Assembly: GCF_006228385.1 (NCBI RefSeq)
Contig: NZ_CP039852.1
Location: 3,178,001-3,242,000, forward strand
Length of the DNA stretch: 64,000 nucleotides
From: Salinimonas iocasae
GTDB taxonomy: Bacteria > Pseudomonadota > Gammaproteobacteria > Enterobacterales > Alteromonadaceae
Direction of reading: 5' to 3'
Shown here: piece after piece, positions 1 through 8,172 of the stretch
Layout of the letters: each line of letters starts with the position of its first letter
Numbering within the stretch: the stretch's first letter is position 1
Notes under the pieces: generated by a model
The model's input: only the letters and a program-made list of their open reading frames with translations
Databases searched by the model: none
Told to the model about the DNA's origin: nothing
Translations under genes and position numbers: made by a program

Positions 1-1086
1 ACCCAGTGCCTCACGGGCTTTTTCAGTCAGACCGCGACCGATAATAAGGTTGATACGGCCACCAGCACGAACTTCATCAAGAATTACTTTTGATTTGTAG
101 TTGTACTCAGCCAGTACTTCGCCAGTTTCGTGGTTCGTGATCTTGCCTTCAAACGGATAGATGTCGATGACATCACCCATGTTCATTTTTTCTACGTCGG
201 CTTCAAATACCAACGCACCGGCATCTTCCATTGTGTTAAAGAAGATTGGTGCAACTTTAGAACCGATACATACACCGCCACCACGCTTGTTAGGAACGCC
301 TGGCAGATCTTCGCCGAAGAACCACAGTACAGAGTTAGTCGCAGACTTACGCGAAGAACCGGTACCTACCACATCGCCAACAAAGGCAACCGGGTGTCCC
401 TGATTTTTCACGTCTTCGATTTGCTTCATCGGACCTTTAACACCGTGCTCTTCCGGCTCCAGACCGTCGCGAGTCATTTTGTAGGCCGCCAGTGCGTGTA
501 AAGGAATATCCGGGCGTGACCATGCATCCGGTGCCGGAGACAAGTCATCAGTATTGGTTTCACCGGTTACCTTGAATACGGAATAGGTGATTTTGTCATC
601 CATTTTCGGACGTGAGGTAAACCATTCACCTTCTGCCCATGATTCAATCACTTCGGTAGCGTATTTATTACCGGCCTTATGCTTTTCTTCCACATCGTGG
701 AACGCATCAAACATTAACAGCGTGTGTTTAAGTTCTTTCGTAGCAAGTGGTGCAAGCTTGTCATCATCAAGCAGTTCAATCAGCGTCGCGATGTTGTAAC
801 CGCCGTGCATGTTGCCTAATAACTCAACCGCTTTTTCGCGGCTAATCAGCGGGCTGGTGTCTTCGCCTTTCGCGACAGCACTTAAAAAGCCGGCTTTTAC
901 GTAAGCGGCTTCATCTACACCAGGAGGAACGCGCTCTGAAATCAGTTCAAGCAGATAATCTTCTTCGCCTGCAGGTGGGTTTTTCAGCAACTCAACCAGA
1001 CTGGCAACCTGTTCGGCGTTCAGTGCTTTGGGAGGGATACCTTGTTCAGCACGTTCTTCTACGTGTTTACGATACTCTTCTAACAC
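1..1086 (-). CDS. acnB: Aconitate hydratase B, N-terminal part (cut by window edge)
   Basis: Bifunctional aconitase/2-methylisocitrate dehydratase of the TCA cycle, an iron-sulfur enzyme of the cytoplasm. Only the first 362 codons are present; the rest lies beyond position 1. The N-terminal HEAT-like domain (LEEYRKHVEERAEQGIPPKA) and the swivel domain (TNTDDLSPAPDAWSRPDIPL, GDVVGTGSSRKSATNS) match the E. coli family almost residue for residue. The start is a GTG at 1086, preceded by AGGAAG; the ATG at 1100 is in another frame and runs into a stop. The Fe-S cysteines lie in the missing part. Identification is secure. Confidence 0.97.
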   Translation of the reverse strand, partial: MLEEYRKHVEERAEQGIPPKALNAEQVASLVELLKNPPAGEEDYLLELISERVPPGVDEAAYVKAGFLSAVAKGEDTSPLISREKAVELLGNMHGGYNIATLIELLDDDKLAPLATKELKHTLLMFDAFHDVEEKHKAGNKYATEVIESWAEGEWFTSRPKMDDKITYSVFKVTGETNTDDLSPAPDAWSRPDIPLHALAAYKMTRDGLEPEEHGVKGPMKQIEDVKNQGHPVAFVGDVVGTGSSRKSATNSVLWFFGEDLPGVPNKRGGGVCIGSKVAPIFFNTMEDAGALVFEADVEKMNMGDVIDIYPFEGKITNHETGEVLAEYNYKSKVILDEVRAGGRINLIIGRGLTEKAREALG

Positions 1087-1260
1087 GATTTCTTCCTCAT
1101 GGTTAATCCTGCCGGTGAAGTTAACGGTCTTGGCGACAGGACGTGACTAAATAAAAACGCGGGGATTATAGCGGGTTAATGAACTTTTTTGAATGATTAA
1201 GGCCTTTCAATCTTTTATGACCGGTATTCAGCCGGTCAATGCCCATACACGGGCTTATAA

Positions 1261-2334
1261 TTACTGACTATTGGCCGACACTTTCAATATGGTGGCCTCT
1301 TCGCCGTCAGTGAGCAGCAGCACGGCGCCATTATCAGTGACATTTACATCGCGCAGGCGCTGTGAGATATCGCTAAATACAGTCTCAACGTCAGACGCTG
1401 CGTTCAGGTCAACAGCCAGCAGCGCTTCTTTTTTCAATGTAGTGATTAATAACTTGCCGGATAACTGCGGGAATTGCTCACCGCTGTAGTAAATCATACC
1501 GGAAGGCGCTACCGACGGCGTCCAGTTAACAATGGGCGGCTTCATATCAGGATAGCTTCGAAACGGACTGATACGGGCACCGGAATAATCATCGCCCATC
1601 GTCGCAACTGGCCAGCCGTAGTTTTCACCTTCCTCGATCAGATTGATTTCATCGCCACCTGCCGGCCCATGTTCATGTGCAATAATCTGATTGTCTTTAA
1701 TAACCAGCCCCTGCGTGTTGCGATGGCCTAATGAAAAAATATAGGGCGCCTCGGGAAAGGGAGGTGACTGAGGCGCACTGCCGTCTTCGCGAAAGCGCAG
1801 AATTTTTCCCAGTTGGCTGGTCTTTACCTGAGCCTGTTCGCGATAATCGAAGCCGTCACCCGTAGTCACCAGCCAGGTGCCGTCATCCAGCACTGCCAGC
1901 CGTCCACCAAAATGTACCGGTGTATCTTTAGTGGGTGTAACAGCAAGTATCTGCTCAATGTCTTTAAGTACGCCGTTATCCAGTATTGCGCTGACGACTA
2001 CCAGTTGGTTGCTGTCGGGCGTTCCACGGGTATAGCTGACAAGCACGCGACCTGAGGTGTAATAATCCTGCGTCAGTGCAAGGTCCAGCAAACCACCCTG
2101 CCCTTCGCTGTATAACTCAGGTAATGTCTGCTGATGGCGTTCAGCCTCACCGTTATTATCTACCACCACCAGCGCACCGTGCTTTTCAGTAACGATGAAC
2201 TGATTATCGGGCAGCGCTACCAATGCCCATGGTCGTTTTAGCGGTAAATCGATGGCTTGTGATAACGAATAGCGCATCGGTTCGGCTAAAGATGATGCGC
2301 TTACTAACAACACCAGCATCCAGGCATATTTCAT
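1261..2334 (-). CDS. PQQ-dependent sugar dehydrogenase family (soluble aldose dehydrogenase, YliI-like)
   Basis: Secreted six-bladed beta-propeller of the GSDH/sorbosone dehydrogenase family, which oxidises aldoses in the periplasm with PQQ. The 357-residue product begins with a signal peptide (MKYAWMLVLLVSASSLAEP). It contains the family landmarks PWALVALPDNQFIVTEKHG, VHFGGRLAVLDDG, SLGHRNTQGL and EHGPAGGDEIN. I chose the ATG at 2334 because GGAG lies 6 bases upstream; a GTG 24 bases further out gives a longer reading frame without such a site. No PQQ biosynthesis genes are in view, so the cofactor and substrate are inferred from the family only. It is a single gene, divergent from the membrane protein at 2465. 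Confidence 0.87.
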   Translation of the reverse strand: MKYAWMLVLLVSASSLAEPMRYSLSQAIDLPLKRPWALVALPDNQFIVTEKHGALVVVDNNGEAERHQQTLPELYSEGQGGLLDLALTQDYYTSGRVLVSYTRGTPDSNQLVVVSAILDNGVLKDIEQILAVTPTKDTPVHFGGRLAVLDDGTWLVTTGDGFDYREQAQVKTSQLGKILRFREDGSAPQSPPFPEAPYIFSLGHRNTQGLVIKDNQIIAHEHGPAGGDEINLIEEGENYGWPVATMGDDYSGARISPFRSYPDMKPPIVNWTPSVAPSGMIYYSGEQFPQLSGKLLITTLKKEALLAVDLNAASDVETVFSDISQRLRDVNVTDNGAVLLLTDGEEATILKVSANSQ

Positions 2335-2464
2335 CGCTAACTCCAGATTTATTCGCACTTTATAAGGTAAAGTTACAGTGACTTAACCTTATAAACAACT
2401 GTTGGATTATTCGTCAGATAGCCATTACACTGGCTTACCATCATACTTCTATTCTGCTATACCT

Positions 2465-2929
2465 ATGCAAATTCATAGCGCCCTGCCGTTTATCAAAGCT
2501 TATTTTTTCAGCTGGATTGTCACGTATATGCTGGCCAGTATCTTCCATACTCAACGTGTTTTGCATGGGTTAGCCGAGCTTGACGTTGCGATAAGCCTGA
2601 CTGACCGGGCCGCTACCACCCTGGATGATATCATCGGACTGCTACCTAAATATGGTAGTGCCATCGCGCTGGCGCTGTTGATCGCATTTCTGATAGCAAT
2701 AATATTAACGCGACGACGCACTCGCGTGGCGCCGTGGACTATTGCCGCTGGTGCCTCTGCCATGCTGGTTATGCTTTTGGCCATGCAGCCCATTATGAAC
2801 GTGACACTAATTGCAGGCGCGCGTGAGGCGGTGGGAATCGCATTGCAGTGTCTGGCCGGGGCTATCGGGGGGTTACTTTTTGCCAGCCTGTACGGTTATT
2901 TTCAAAGTAAACAAACTACCACAACATAA
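2465..2929 (+). CDS. Small polytopic membrane protein of unknown function
   Basis: I do not recognise a characterised family. The product (154 residues from the ATG at 2465) has about four hydrophobic segments: near residues 8-28, 68-85 (followed by RRRTR), 93-112 and 118-145. This suggests an inner-membrane protein with both ends close to the membrane. A TTG 63 bases upstream would extend it with a non-hydrophobic stretch, but neither start has a convincing Shine-Dalgarno sequence. It is divergent from the PQQ-type dehydrogenase and ends exactly at a strong bidirectional terminator. It is probably a real gene because the frame is open, membrane-like and terminator-delimited. Confidence 0.6.
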   Translation: MQIHSALPFIKAYFFSWIVTYMLASIFHTQRVLHGLAELDVAISLTDRAATTLDDIIGLLPKYGSAIALALLIAFLIAIILTRRRTRVAPWTIAAGASAMLVMLLAMQPIMNVTLIAGAREAVGIALQCLAGAIGGLLFASLYGYFQSKQTTTT

Positions 2930-2958
2930 AAAAACGCCGCGTGAAGCGGCGTTTTTTT
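2928..2958. terminator. Bidirectional Rho-independent terminator
   Basis: A perfect stem AACGCCGC-GTGAA-GCGGCGTT is flanked by A7 on one side and T7 on the other. It serves the convergent ends of the membrane protein gene (+) and the TPR gene at the end of the TonB cluster (-). Confidence 0.92.
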
Positions 2959-2967
2959 ATTAGAAAG

Positions 2968-4281
2968 TTATGATGAGAGCTCTGCATCCAGTTGTTCTTT
3001 GCTGCTCTTCTCAGACTGAACAAACTTTTTCCACTGCTGGGCAATGCCACGGCTTTTAGGGAATTTCTCTGCTTCAGCTAACTGGTTGAGTGCTTTTGCA
3101 TACTGACCCGTGTTGTACAGCGCCATGCCTTTTACCAGGTGCGGCATACCTTCGTTACGAAGCTGTCCCTTTTCCAGTGCTTGCTCCGCCGAGCTGATAG
3201 CCTTATCCCACTTTTCAGAATTCAGGTAAATTTGTGCCAGTTGCGCATCCAGCTCACCGTCCTCGGATAACGCTGCAGCTTCAGTGAGGGCTGGAATGGC
3301 CTTCTCGTTTTCCTTAGCCAGTTGCCAGCTTTGACCCAGAAAACGCCAGTTACGCAGGTTTTTCTCCAACGTGCCGTCTGCCAGGGCCTGCTCCATCAGC
3401 TTTGCCCCTTTGTAAGGTGCGCGATGGTAGTAGTAAAGCTGCGCCAGATTAAAGATATCGGCTGCACTTTGCACATAACCCTGCTGATAAGCGGTTTCCA
3501 TGATGGCCAGTTGCTTACGCTCTTCACCAAGCTCACCGAACATGCCCGCCAGCTGAATCCAGTACTTAGGTTCGTTAAATAACTTAACCATTTTAACCAG
3601 GATTTCTTTTACTTTTTCAGGGCGTTTCAGCTCGTAGTAAATGGCGCGCTGCAGAATTAACCAACCTTCATCAGGGATCATCCCCCTGGCTTCATGCTCG
3701 GCAACGGCCTGGTCAATATAGCCAGCGGCCTCTTCATAGCTCTTGTTCTGATACAGCGCCTGAGCTTTCAATACCTTATTTTTAGCAGGAATATCACCTT
3801 CATTCAGAGATTCCCAGCGTTCAAGATATTCAACCACCTCGGCATAGTTCCCCTGCATCAGGTGTAGCTGTGCCAGAGAAAACAGTGTCGACATTTCAAA
3901 CTTACGTGGAATAGGCTGCTGCTCAACCACGGTAGCGAACGACTCAAGTGCTTTTTCGTACTGCTCATCATTGTAGTAAATGAAGCCATAGAAATTATAC
4001 ATCATGGCCTGTTCGTAACTGTTCATAGAGCTTTTCTTACCCTCAACTTCATCAAGGATAGAAATTGCTTCTTTAATGTCACCTTCATCCGCTGCCGTTT
4101 GTGCCCGCGATAACTGATCGTAAACCTTTGAGCGCAGTGTTGGCACCTTACGGGTTTTCTTTTCGCTGGCTTTCTGCTGGGCAACGGCATCTGTTGAGAT
4201 GAACATTGCCGGCACCGCTGCCCCATAAACTGAGGCAACAACTGCTGCCGCTAACAGGCGTTTTGATAATGATTTATGCAT
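2968..4281 (-). CDS. TPR-repeat periplasmic protein, last gene of the TonB cluster
   Basis: A 437-residue exported protein: a signal peptide (RLLAAAVVASVYGAAVPAMF) is followed by tetratricopeptide-like helical repeats from about residue 50 to 420, for example YEQAMMYNFYGFIYYNDEQY and KALEKGQL-type units. Proteins of this kind close the TtpC-ExbB-ExbD-TonB clusters of Alteromonadales and Vibrionaceae and are thought to help the TonB complex work; the exact role is not known. It follows tonB by 6 bases, so it is translated from the same message, and the strong terminator at 2928-2958 ends the operon. I see no enzyme motif. Confidence 0.85.
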   Translation of the reverse strand: MHKSLSKRLLAAAVVASVYGAAVPAMFISTDAVAQQKASEKKTRKVPTLRSKVYDQLSRAQTAADEGDIKEAISILDEVEGKKSSMNSYEQAMMYNFYGFIYYNDEQYEKALESFATVVEQQPIPRKFEMSTLFSLAQLHLMQGNYAEVVEYLERWESLNEGDIPAKNKVLKAQALYQNKSYEEAAGYIDQAVAEHEARGMIPDEGWLILQRAIYYELKRPEKVKEILVKMVKLFNEPKYWIQLAGMFGELGEERKQLAIMETAYQQGYVQSAADIFNLAQLYYYHRAPYKGAKLMEQALADGTLEKNLRNWRFLGQSWQLAKENEKAIPALTEAAALSEDGELDAQLAQIYLNSEKWDKAISSAEQALEKGQLRNEGMPHLVKGMALYNTGQYAKALNQLAEAEKFPKSRGIAQQWKKFVQSEKSSKEQLDAELSS

Positions 4282-4287
4282 ATCGAA

Positions 4288-4896
4288 TTACCCGTCTATC
4301 TGGAAAGTAATACGGTTTTGCACACCGGATACTTCCGTGGCTTCGCCATTTACAACACGAGGCTTATATTTGAACTTCATGGCTGCATCAATGGCTGCCT
4401 GCTCAAAAATACCTTCCGGATTTGCTTCAACGACCATAGGGTCACGAACCGCACCTTGCTTGGTTACTGTGAACTCAACGATAACAAAGCCTTCAATACC
4501 ACGCTGCAGTGCACGGCGAGGATAAACCGGAGATACTTTAACTATCGGTAAGTATTCCCCATCACCCGAATCCAGTGCCAATCCACCATCCAGGCCACCG
4601 TCAGCACCGACATCAGAACTGAAATCCATAGAGGTACCTTCTGCATCCGGCGAAGGCGAGTCCATTTGCTGCGGCTGCATTTGCGGCGGTGGCTGCTCTG
4701 GTTTAGGCGGCTTACGCGGCTTGCGATCTTTTTGCTCTACCGTTTCCTCCTGCTTGACCCTTACAAAGTCAAGCACACTTCCCTTTGGCGGCTCCGTCAG
4801 TGCGCTGCCACCCATTTTGATCAGTGACTGCATCAAAAAGAACAGGCCTAACGTAATCGCCAGAGAAGCGAAGAATGCAATAATAAATCGTGGCAT
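4288..4896 (-). CDS. tonB: TonB energy transducer (TonB2-like)
   Basis: Couples the proton motive force harvested by ExbB-ExbD to outer-membrane receptors. The 202 residues show one N-terminal membrane anchor (residues 4-26), a short Pro/Gln/Lys linker (KPRKPPKPEQPPPQMQPQQ, about 60-80) and a C-terminal TonB fold. That fold carries the diagnostic PVYPRRALQRGIEGFVIVEF and AAMKFKYKPRVVNG. The linker is much shorter than in E. coli TonB1, as is typical for TonB2-type proteins that work with TtpC. It sits 3 bases after exbD. A Pho-box-like site before the first gene of the cluster suggests control by phosphate. Confidence 0.95.
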   Translation of the reverse strand: MPRFIIAFFASLAITLGLFFLMQSLIKMGGSALTEPPKGSVLDFVRVKQEETVEQKDRKPRKPPKPEQPPPQMQPQQMDSPSPDAEGTSMDFSSDVGADGGLDGGLALDSGDGEYLPIVKVSPVYPRRALQRGIEGFVIVEFTVTKQGAVRDPMVVEANPEGIFEQAAIDAAMKFKYKPRVVNGEATEVSGVQNRITFQIDG

Positions 4897-4899
4897 GAC

Positions 4900-5307
4900 T
4901 TACTGCTCTTGTGCTGCGATTGAAACGTCGTAAACACCCGCGGCGCGTGAAGCATCCATCACTTTGATAAGTGTTTCAGTTGTCGCTTTCTTATCAGCCT
5001 GAATGACCACCGTACCCTGCGGATTTTCGGCATGCAGGCGCTCAATGTTTGCCTGTACCGCGCGCTCATCGACGCGACGCTTATTGATCCAAATTTCGCC
5101 CGTATCAGAAATCGCGATTAGGACATTTGCACGATCTTTTTTAACTGCCGTAGATGCCTCAGGACGATTCACATCAATGCCTGCTTCTTTAACGAACGAC
5201 GCAGTTACGATGAAGAAGATTAGCATGATAAAAACAACGTCCAGCATGGGCGTCATATCGATTTGTGCTTCTTCTTCGTCAACCAGGTTTTGAAAATGCT
5301 GCTTCAT
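4900..5307 (-). CDS. exbD: ExbD biopolymer transport protein
   Basis: Proton-channel partner of ExbB in the inner membrane. The 135-residue protein has one membrane span (about residues 20-42) containing the conserved aspartate in DMTPMLDVVFIMLIFFIVTA, then a periplasmic domain with VIQADKKATTETLIKVMDA. Length and motifs match the ExbD/TolR family. It lies between exbB (27 bases upstream) and tonB (3 bases downstream), so it belongs to the TonB cluster rather than to a tol-pal locus. Confidence 0.96.
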   Translation of the reverse strand: MKQHFQNLVDEEEAQIDMTPMLDVVFIMLIFFIVTASFVKEAGIDVNRPEASTAVKKDRANVLIAISDTGEIWINKRRVDERAVQANIERLHAENPQGTVVIQADKKATTETLIKVMDASRAAGVYDVSIAAQEQ

Positions 5308-5334
5308 AATTTGATACCTTAACTTAATGTCTTA

Positions 5335-5859
5335 TCAGACATTACGTTCAATGATGATTGCATCCTCAAGATGCGTGCGTTCAGATTTCGCTTTACGGTT
5401 AAGCCAGGTTGAGGCAAAAACCCCGGACAGTGCACCAACCATTCCGGCCATTGTCGGAATCGTTGCTTTTGAAACCCCTGATGCCATCGAGCGTGCATTC
5501 CCAGATCCAGAGATTGCCATTACATCAAAAACTTCAATCATACCGGTTACCGTTCCCAGCAGACCCAGAAGCGGACAAAGCGCCACCAAAGCCTGAATAA
5601 TCGGGATGCTGCCATTCAACTGAATGGATAAGGTCGAAATCTTTTTCTGTCTTACCTGCTCGGCGTACCACGAAGTGCGATCAGAGCGAGCTTTCCACTC
5701 TTTGATAGCCTGCTTCTTCTTACTTTTGTGCCAGACCAGGATGTACATCGCACGTTCGAGGATCAAAAGCCACATAACGAATATCAGCAGACCGATGACC
5801 AGGAGAACCTGGCCACCTGTTTCTGTGAAATCGCGAATTGCTTCGAGAAACTCAAACAT
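5335..5859 (-). CDS. exbB: ExbB-type MotA/TolQ/ExbB proton channel protein
   Basis: Inner-membrane proton channel subunit. The 174 residues contain a first membrane segment at about 18-38, a charged cytoplasmic stretch, and the family core PIIQALVALCPLLGLLGTVT-GMIEVFD followed by SKATIPTMAGMVGALSGVFAS. It is shorter than E. coli ExbB, as expected for the second channel gene in a TtpC-type cluster. It is spaced 2 bases from ttpC and 27 bases from exbD, all in one transcription unit. Confidence 0.94.
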   Translation of the reverse strand: MFEFLEAIRDFTETGGQVLLVIGLLIFVMWLLILERAMYILVWHKSKKKQAIKEWKARSDRTSWYAEQVRQKKISTLSIQLNGSIPIIQALVALCPLLGLLGTVTGMIEVFDVMAISGSGNARSMASGVSKATIPTMAGMVGALSGVFASTWLNRKAKSERTHLEDAIIIERNV

Positions 5860-5861
5860 GA

Positions 5862-7226
5862 TTAGCTCCGCTCAGCGCGCTCTGCGATAACCCCTGCAGC
5901 TTGTTCCTGCAGAATGTAAACGATGTTTTTGCTACGGGTATTCAGCATGGCGTAAAGCAGTGTCATAGGAATAGCCACAACCAGACCCAGAACCGTTGTA
6001 ACCAGCGCGGTAGAGATACCACCTGCCATCAGTTTGGGGTCACCCGTACCAAACAATGTGATTGCCTGGAAGGTATTAATCATACCGGTAACCGTACCCA
6101 ACAGACCCATCAGCGGTGCAACAACTGAGATAATTTTGATGATGGTCAGATTACGGCTCAGCTTAGGCACTTCACCTAAAATCGCTTCGGTTAAGTGCAG
6201 TTCCAGCGCTTCAGTATCCGCATGTGGATACGTATCACGGACTTTCAGTACACGACCCAGGGGGTTCGTTGTTTTGATTTCTTTAGACTTAAGCTGCTTA
6301 TCAACTTTTGCTTTAGTGATTGTTAATGCAACCAGGCGCCAGATAGCCAGAATAAGACCGAACGCACCTACAATAAGAATGATGTAACCAACCACGCCAC
6401 CTTGTTCAACACGCTCTTTAAGCGTTGGTGCCTGAACCAGCAGGCCCAGAATAGAACCACCAGTGGGGTCAATACCAAACTCAACGATGTTACCGTCTGA
6501 GTTTTGCAGCGCTGAAGCAGAATCCTGATAGCGGTCGGCCGGCTGACGTACTAACTCTGCAACCGTGCCGGTAGTGCCGTTGTAATCAAGATATTTACCA
6601 TCTGATACCAACGCGAAAGGCCCTACACGAACGACTTCTTTAGTGACTTTCTCGCCGCCCGCTTCAACCACTGAGGTCTCAAAGGCTTCAACGTCACCTG
6701 ACTCGGTCATCTCACGCTGTATTTCGAACCAGACGCGCTCGATTTCTTCAATAGATGCCAGCTTAGAGCTTTTGCCCATTTCCTGCGCCATGTTGTCCAG
6801 AAATTCTGAACGGCCCGGGATTTGTGCTGAAATCACAGAGTTCTGGAATTTGCTTTTGGTATCACCAGCTACCTGCTGTAGCACACCGAACAGCTCTTTC
6901 AGTGAGCCCATACGGTTATCCAGCGCACCATTTAAGTCAGCCAGTTTAAATTCGTTTTCTTCAAACTGGGTTTCAAGTTGTTCAGATTGCTGCAGCAACT
7001 GGTCACGCTTGGCACGCGTTTCATCAAGAATCTGGTCCTGCTGTGCACGCTGCTGCATGAAACGTTCTTCACGTTGCTTGTTCTGCTGGCTTTGCGTGAA
7101 CTGACCTTCTTCCAGTTGCTTAAGCAACGCATCAAGGTCAAGCGCGCGGTCATTCTGGGCCACTGCGCCAAAGCTCAGGCCAATGGCAGTCAGACCAACT
7201 ACAAGTTTTTTCATTTGTTTAAACAT
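5862..7226 (-). CDS. ttpC: TtpC-like MotA/TolQ/ExbB proton channel protein with periplasmic coiled coil
   Basis: Extended ExbB homologue that in Vibrio TonB2 systems is required in addition to ExbB for energy transfer. The 454-residue product has a signal peptide (VVGLTAIGLSFGAVA) and a periplasmic coiled coil rich in Gln/Glu (about residues 25-110). A membrane segment (GYIILIVGAFGLILAIWRLV) precedes the C-terminal channel core VVAPLMGLLGTVTGMINTFQ and LVTTVLGLVVAIPMTLLYAM. I chose the ATG at 7226, nine bases after GAGG; an ATG at 7232 and a TTG at 7235 are in the same frame but too close to that site. It is followed by exbB after 2 bases. Confidence 0.9.
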   Translation of the reverse strand: MFKQMKKLVVGLTAIGLSFGAVAQNDRALDLDALLKQLEEGQFTQSQQNKQREERFMQQRAQQDQILDETRAKRDQLLQQSEQLETQFEENEFKLADLNGALDNRMGSLKELFGVLQQVAGDTKSKFQNSVISAQIPGRSEFLDNMAQEMGKSSKLASIEEIERVWFEIQREMTESGDVEAFETSVVEAGGEKVTKEVVRVGPFALVSDGKYLDYNGTTGTVAELVRQPADRYQDSASALQNSDGNIVEFGIDPTGGSILGLLVQAPTLKERVEQGGVVGYIILIVGAFGLILAIWRLVALTITKAKVDKQLKSKEIKTTNPLGRVLKVRDTYPHADTEALELHLTEAILGEVPKLSRNLTIIKIISVVAPLMGLLGTVTGMINTFQAITLFGTGDPKLMAGGISTALVTTVLGLVVAIPMTLLYAMLNTRSKNIVYILQEQAAGVIAERAERS

Positions 7227-7239
7227 GGTCATCAACCTC

Positions 7240-7998
7240 TTACTCTGTCATTGCCACTGGCAGCATCAGCATGTCTGGTGCCAGTTGTTTCTTCGCCATT
7301 CTCAGGCCTTTAGTAATCTGGGTGCGGTAGCTGCTGTCCAGCTCTTCCCATTGGCGGGTTTGCTTGTTCCAGACACCCTGACTGCTGGCATCGCGGGTTT
7401 GATAAATCAGTGCGGTACGACCTAAGCGTAAAAACTCAACGTCACGCTCCTGACCGTCGATTTCATGAATACCGTTATAGGCTTCCATTGTACGGCCGTA
7501 TTCCATTTCTACCTGGTATGCTTCCATCACCCGACGGAATTTTTCTGATGCTGCAACATCAGCGCGGTCCATCAGATTTTTAAGGTCAGCAACACGATTT
7601 GCACGCTCTTCCGGTAAGAAGGGCACATCCAGTTCGATGAACTGCTCAAGACCTTCAATCATGCGAATCATCAATGGCGTAATTTGACGCTCGATTACCG
7701 ATACTTCATCGATAGAGTCGTTCAAATCAGACATTTCCTGCTTCTGATTTTCAATCTGTTTACGCAACTGCGCGTTGTAAACTTCCAGACCTTCAATCTC
7801 TTTATTCAGAGTTTTAAACTGCTGTAGTTTACTGTCGATTTGGTTGGTGATTTTGTTGATTTTTTCCTGTGACTGCGCCGCCGATTCATTGATCTTTGCC
7901 GCCTCGTCCACAACGGGTTTTAAATCTTCATCATCTTGCGCCATAGCAGCTGATGCCATCATGGCACTTGCCAGTAGCAAGGAGTTGAAAAGCTTCAT
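7240..7998 (-). CDS. DUF3450 family periplasmic coiled-coil protein
   Basis: A 252-residue exported protein: a signal peptide (MKLFNSLLLASAMMASAAMA) is followed by a long coiled coil from about residue 35 to 110, then a helical/mixed C-terminal half. DUF3450 proteins are the usual first gene of TtpC-ExbB-ExbD-TonB-TPR clusters in marine gammaproteobacteria; their biochemical role is unknown, but a structural role in the TonB complex is likely. The ATG at 7998 follows AAAGG. A Pho-box-like sequence lies about 80 bases upstream, so it is the probable entry point of the operon's transcription. Confidence 0.9.
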   Translation of the reverse strand: MKLFNSLLLASAMMASAAMAQDDEDLKPVVDEAAKINESAAQSQEKINKITNQIDSKLQQFKTLNKEIEGLEVYNAQLRKQIENQKQEMSDLNDSIDEVSVIERQITPLMIRMIEGLEQFIELDVPFLPEERANRVADLKNLMDRADVAASEKFRRVMEAYQVEMEYGRTMEAYNGIHEIDGQERDVEFLRLGRTALIYQTRDASSQGVWNKQTRQWEELDSSYRTQITKGLRMAKKQLAPDMLMLPVAMTE

Positions 7999-8059
7999 AC
8001 ACTCAAACCTTTTAATTTAAAAAAATCGGTATGCACCGACCAGAATAGAAACTGCGCGT

Positions 8060-8093
8060 AGGATAGGAGTTTTCTGTGACAGTTTTATTACAT
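8060..8093 (-). promoter_or_regulatory. Pho box and -10 element in front of the DUF3450-TonB cluster
   Basis: On the minus strand ATGTAATAAAACTGTCAC (8093-8076) matches 16 of 18 positions of the enterobacterial PhoB consensus CTGTCATAWAWCTGTMAY. Ten bases further lies TATCCT (8065-8060), at the distance where a PhoB-activated promoter keeps its -10 hexamer. The same ACTGTCAC half-site and spacing occur in front of phoB in this window. Assignment is by eye, without a score matrix. Confidence 0.65.
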
Positions 8094-8136
8094 GACTGTC
8101 ATAGTTAAACGAAGGTAGATGTTTCTTTCAGAAGAT

Positions 8137-8165
8137 ATAAAAAGAGCCGCGACATGCGGCTCTTT
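8137..8165 (-). terminator. Rho-independent terminator of the TonB receptor gene
   Basis: Read on the minus strand: stem AAAGAGCCGC-ATGTC-GCGGCTCTTT followed by a T-rich run and TATATC. It lies just after the receptor gene and before the Pho box, so the TonB cluster downstream needs its own promoter. Confidence 0.85.
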
Positions 8166-8172
8166 GAGGGGT

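Noticed and set aside
130..501. Plus-strand frame across acnB
   Set aside because: Antisense to a highly conserved acnB segment whose reading frame is unambiguous.
1219..1254. Small inverted repeats GACCGG-N7-CCGGTC and GCCC-N6-GGGC between acnB and the PQQ-type gene
   Set aside because: Short stems without a T-run; too weak to call a terminator.
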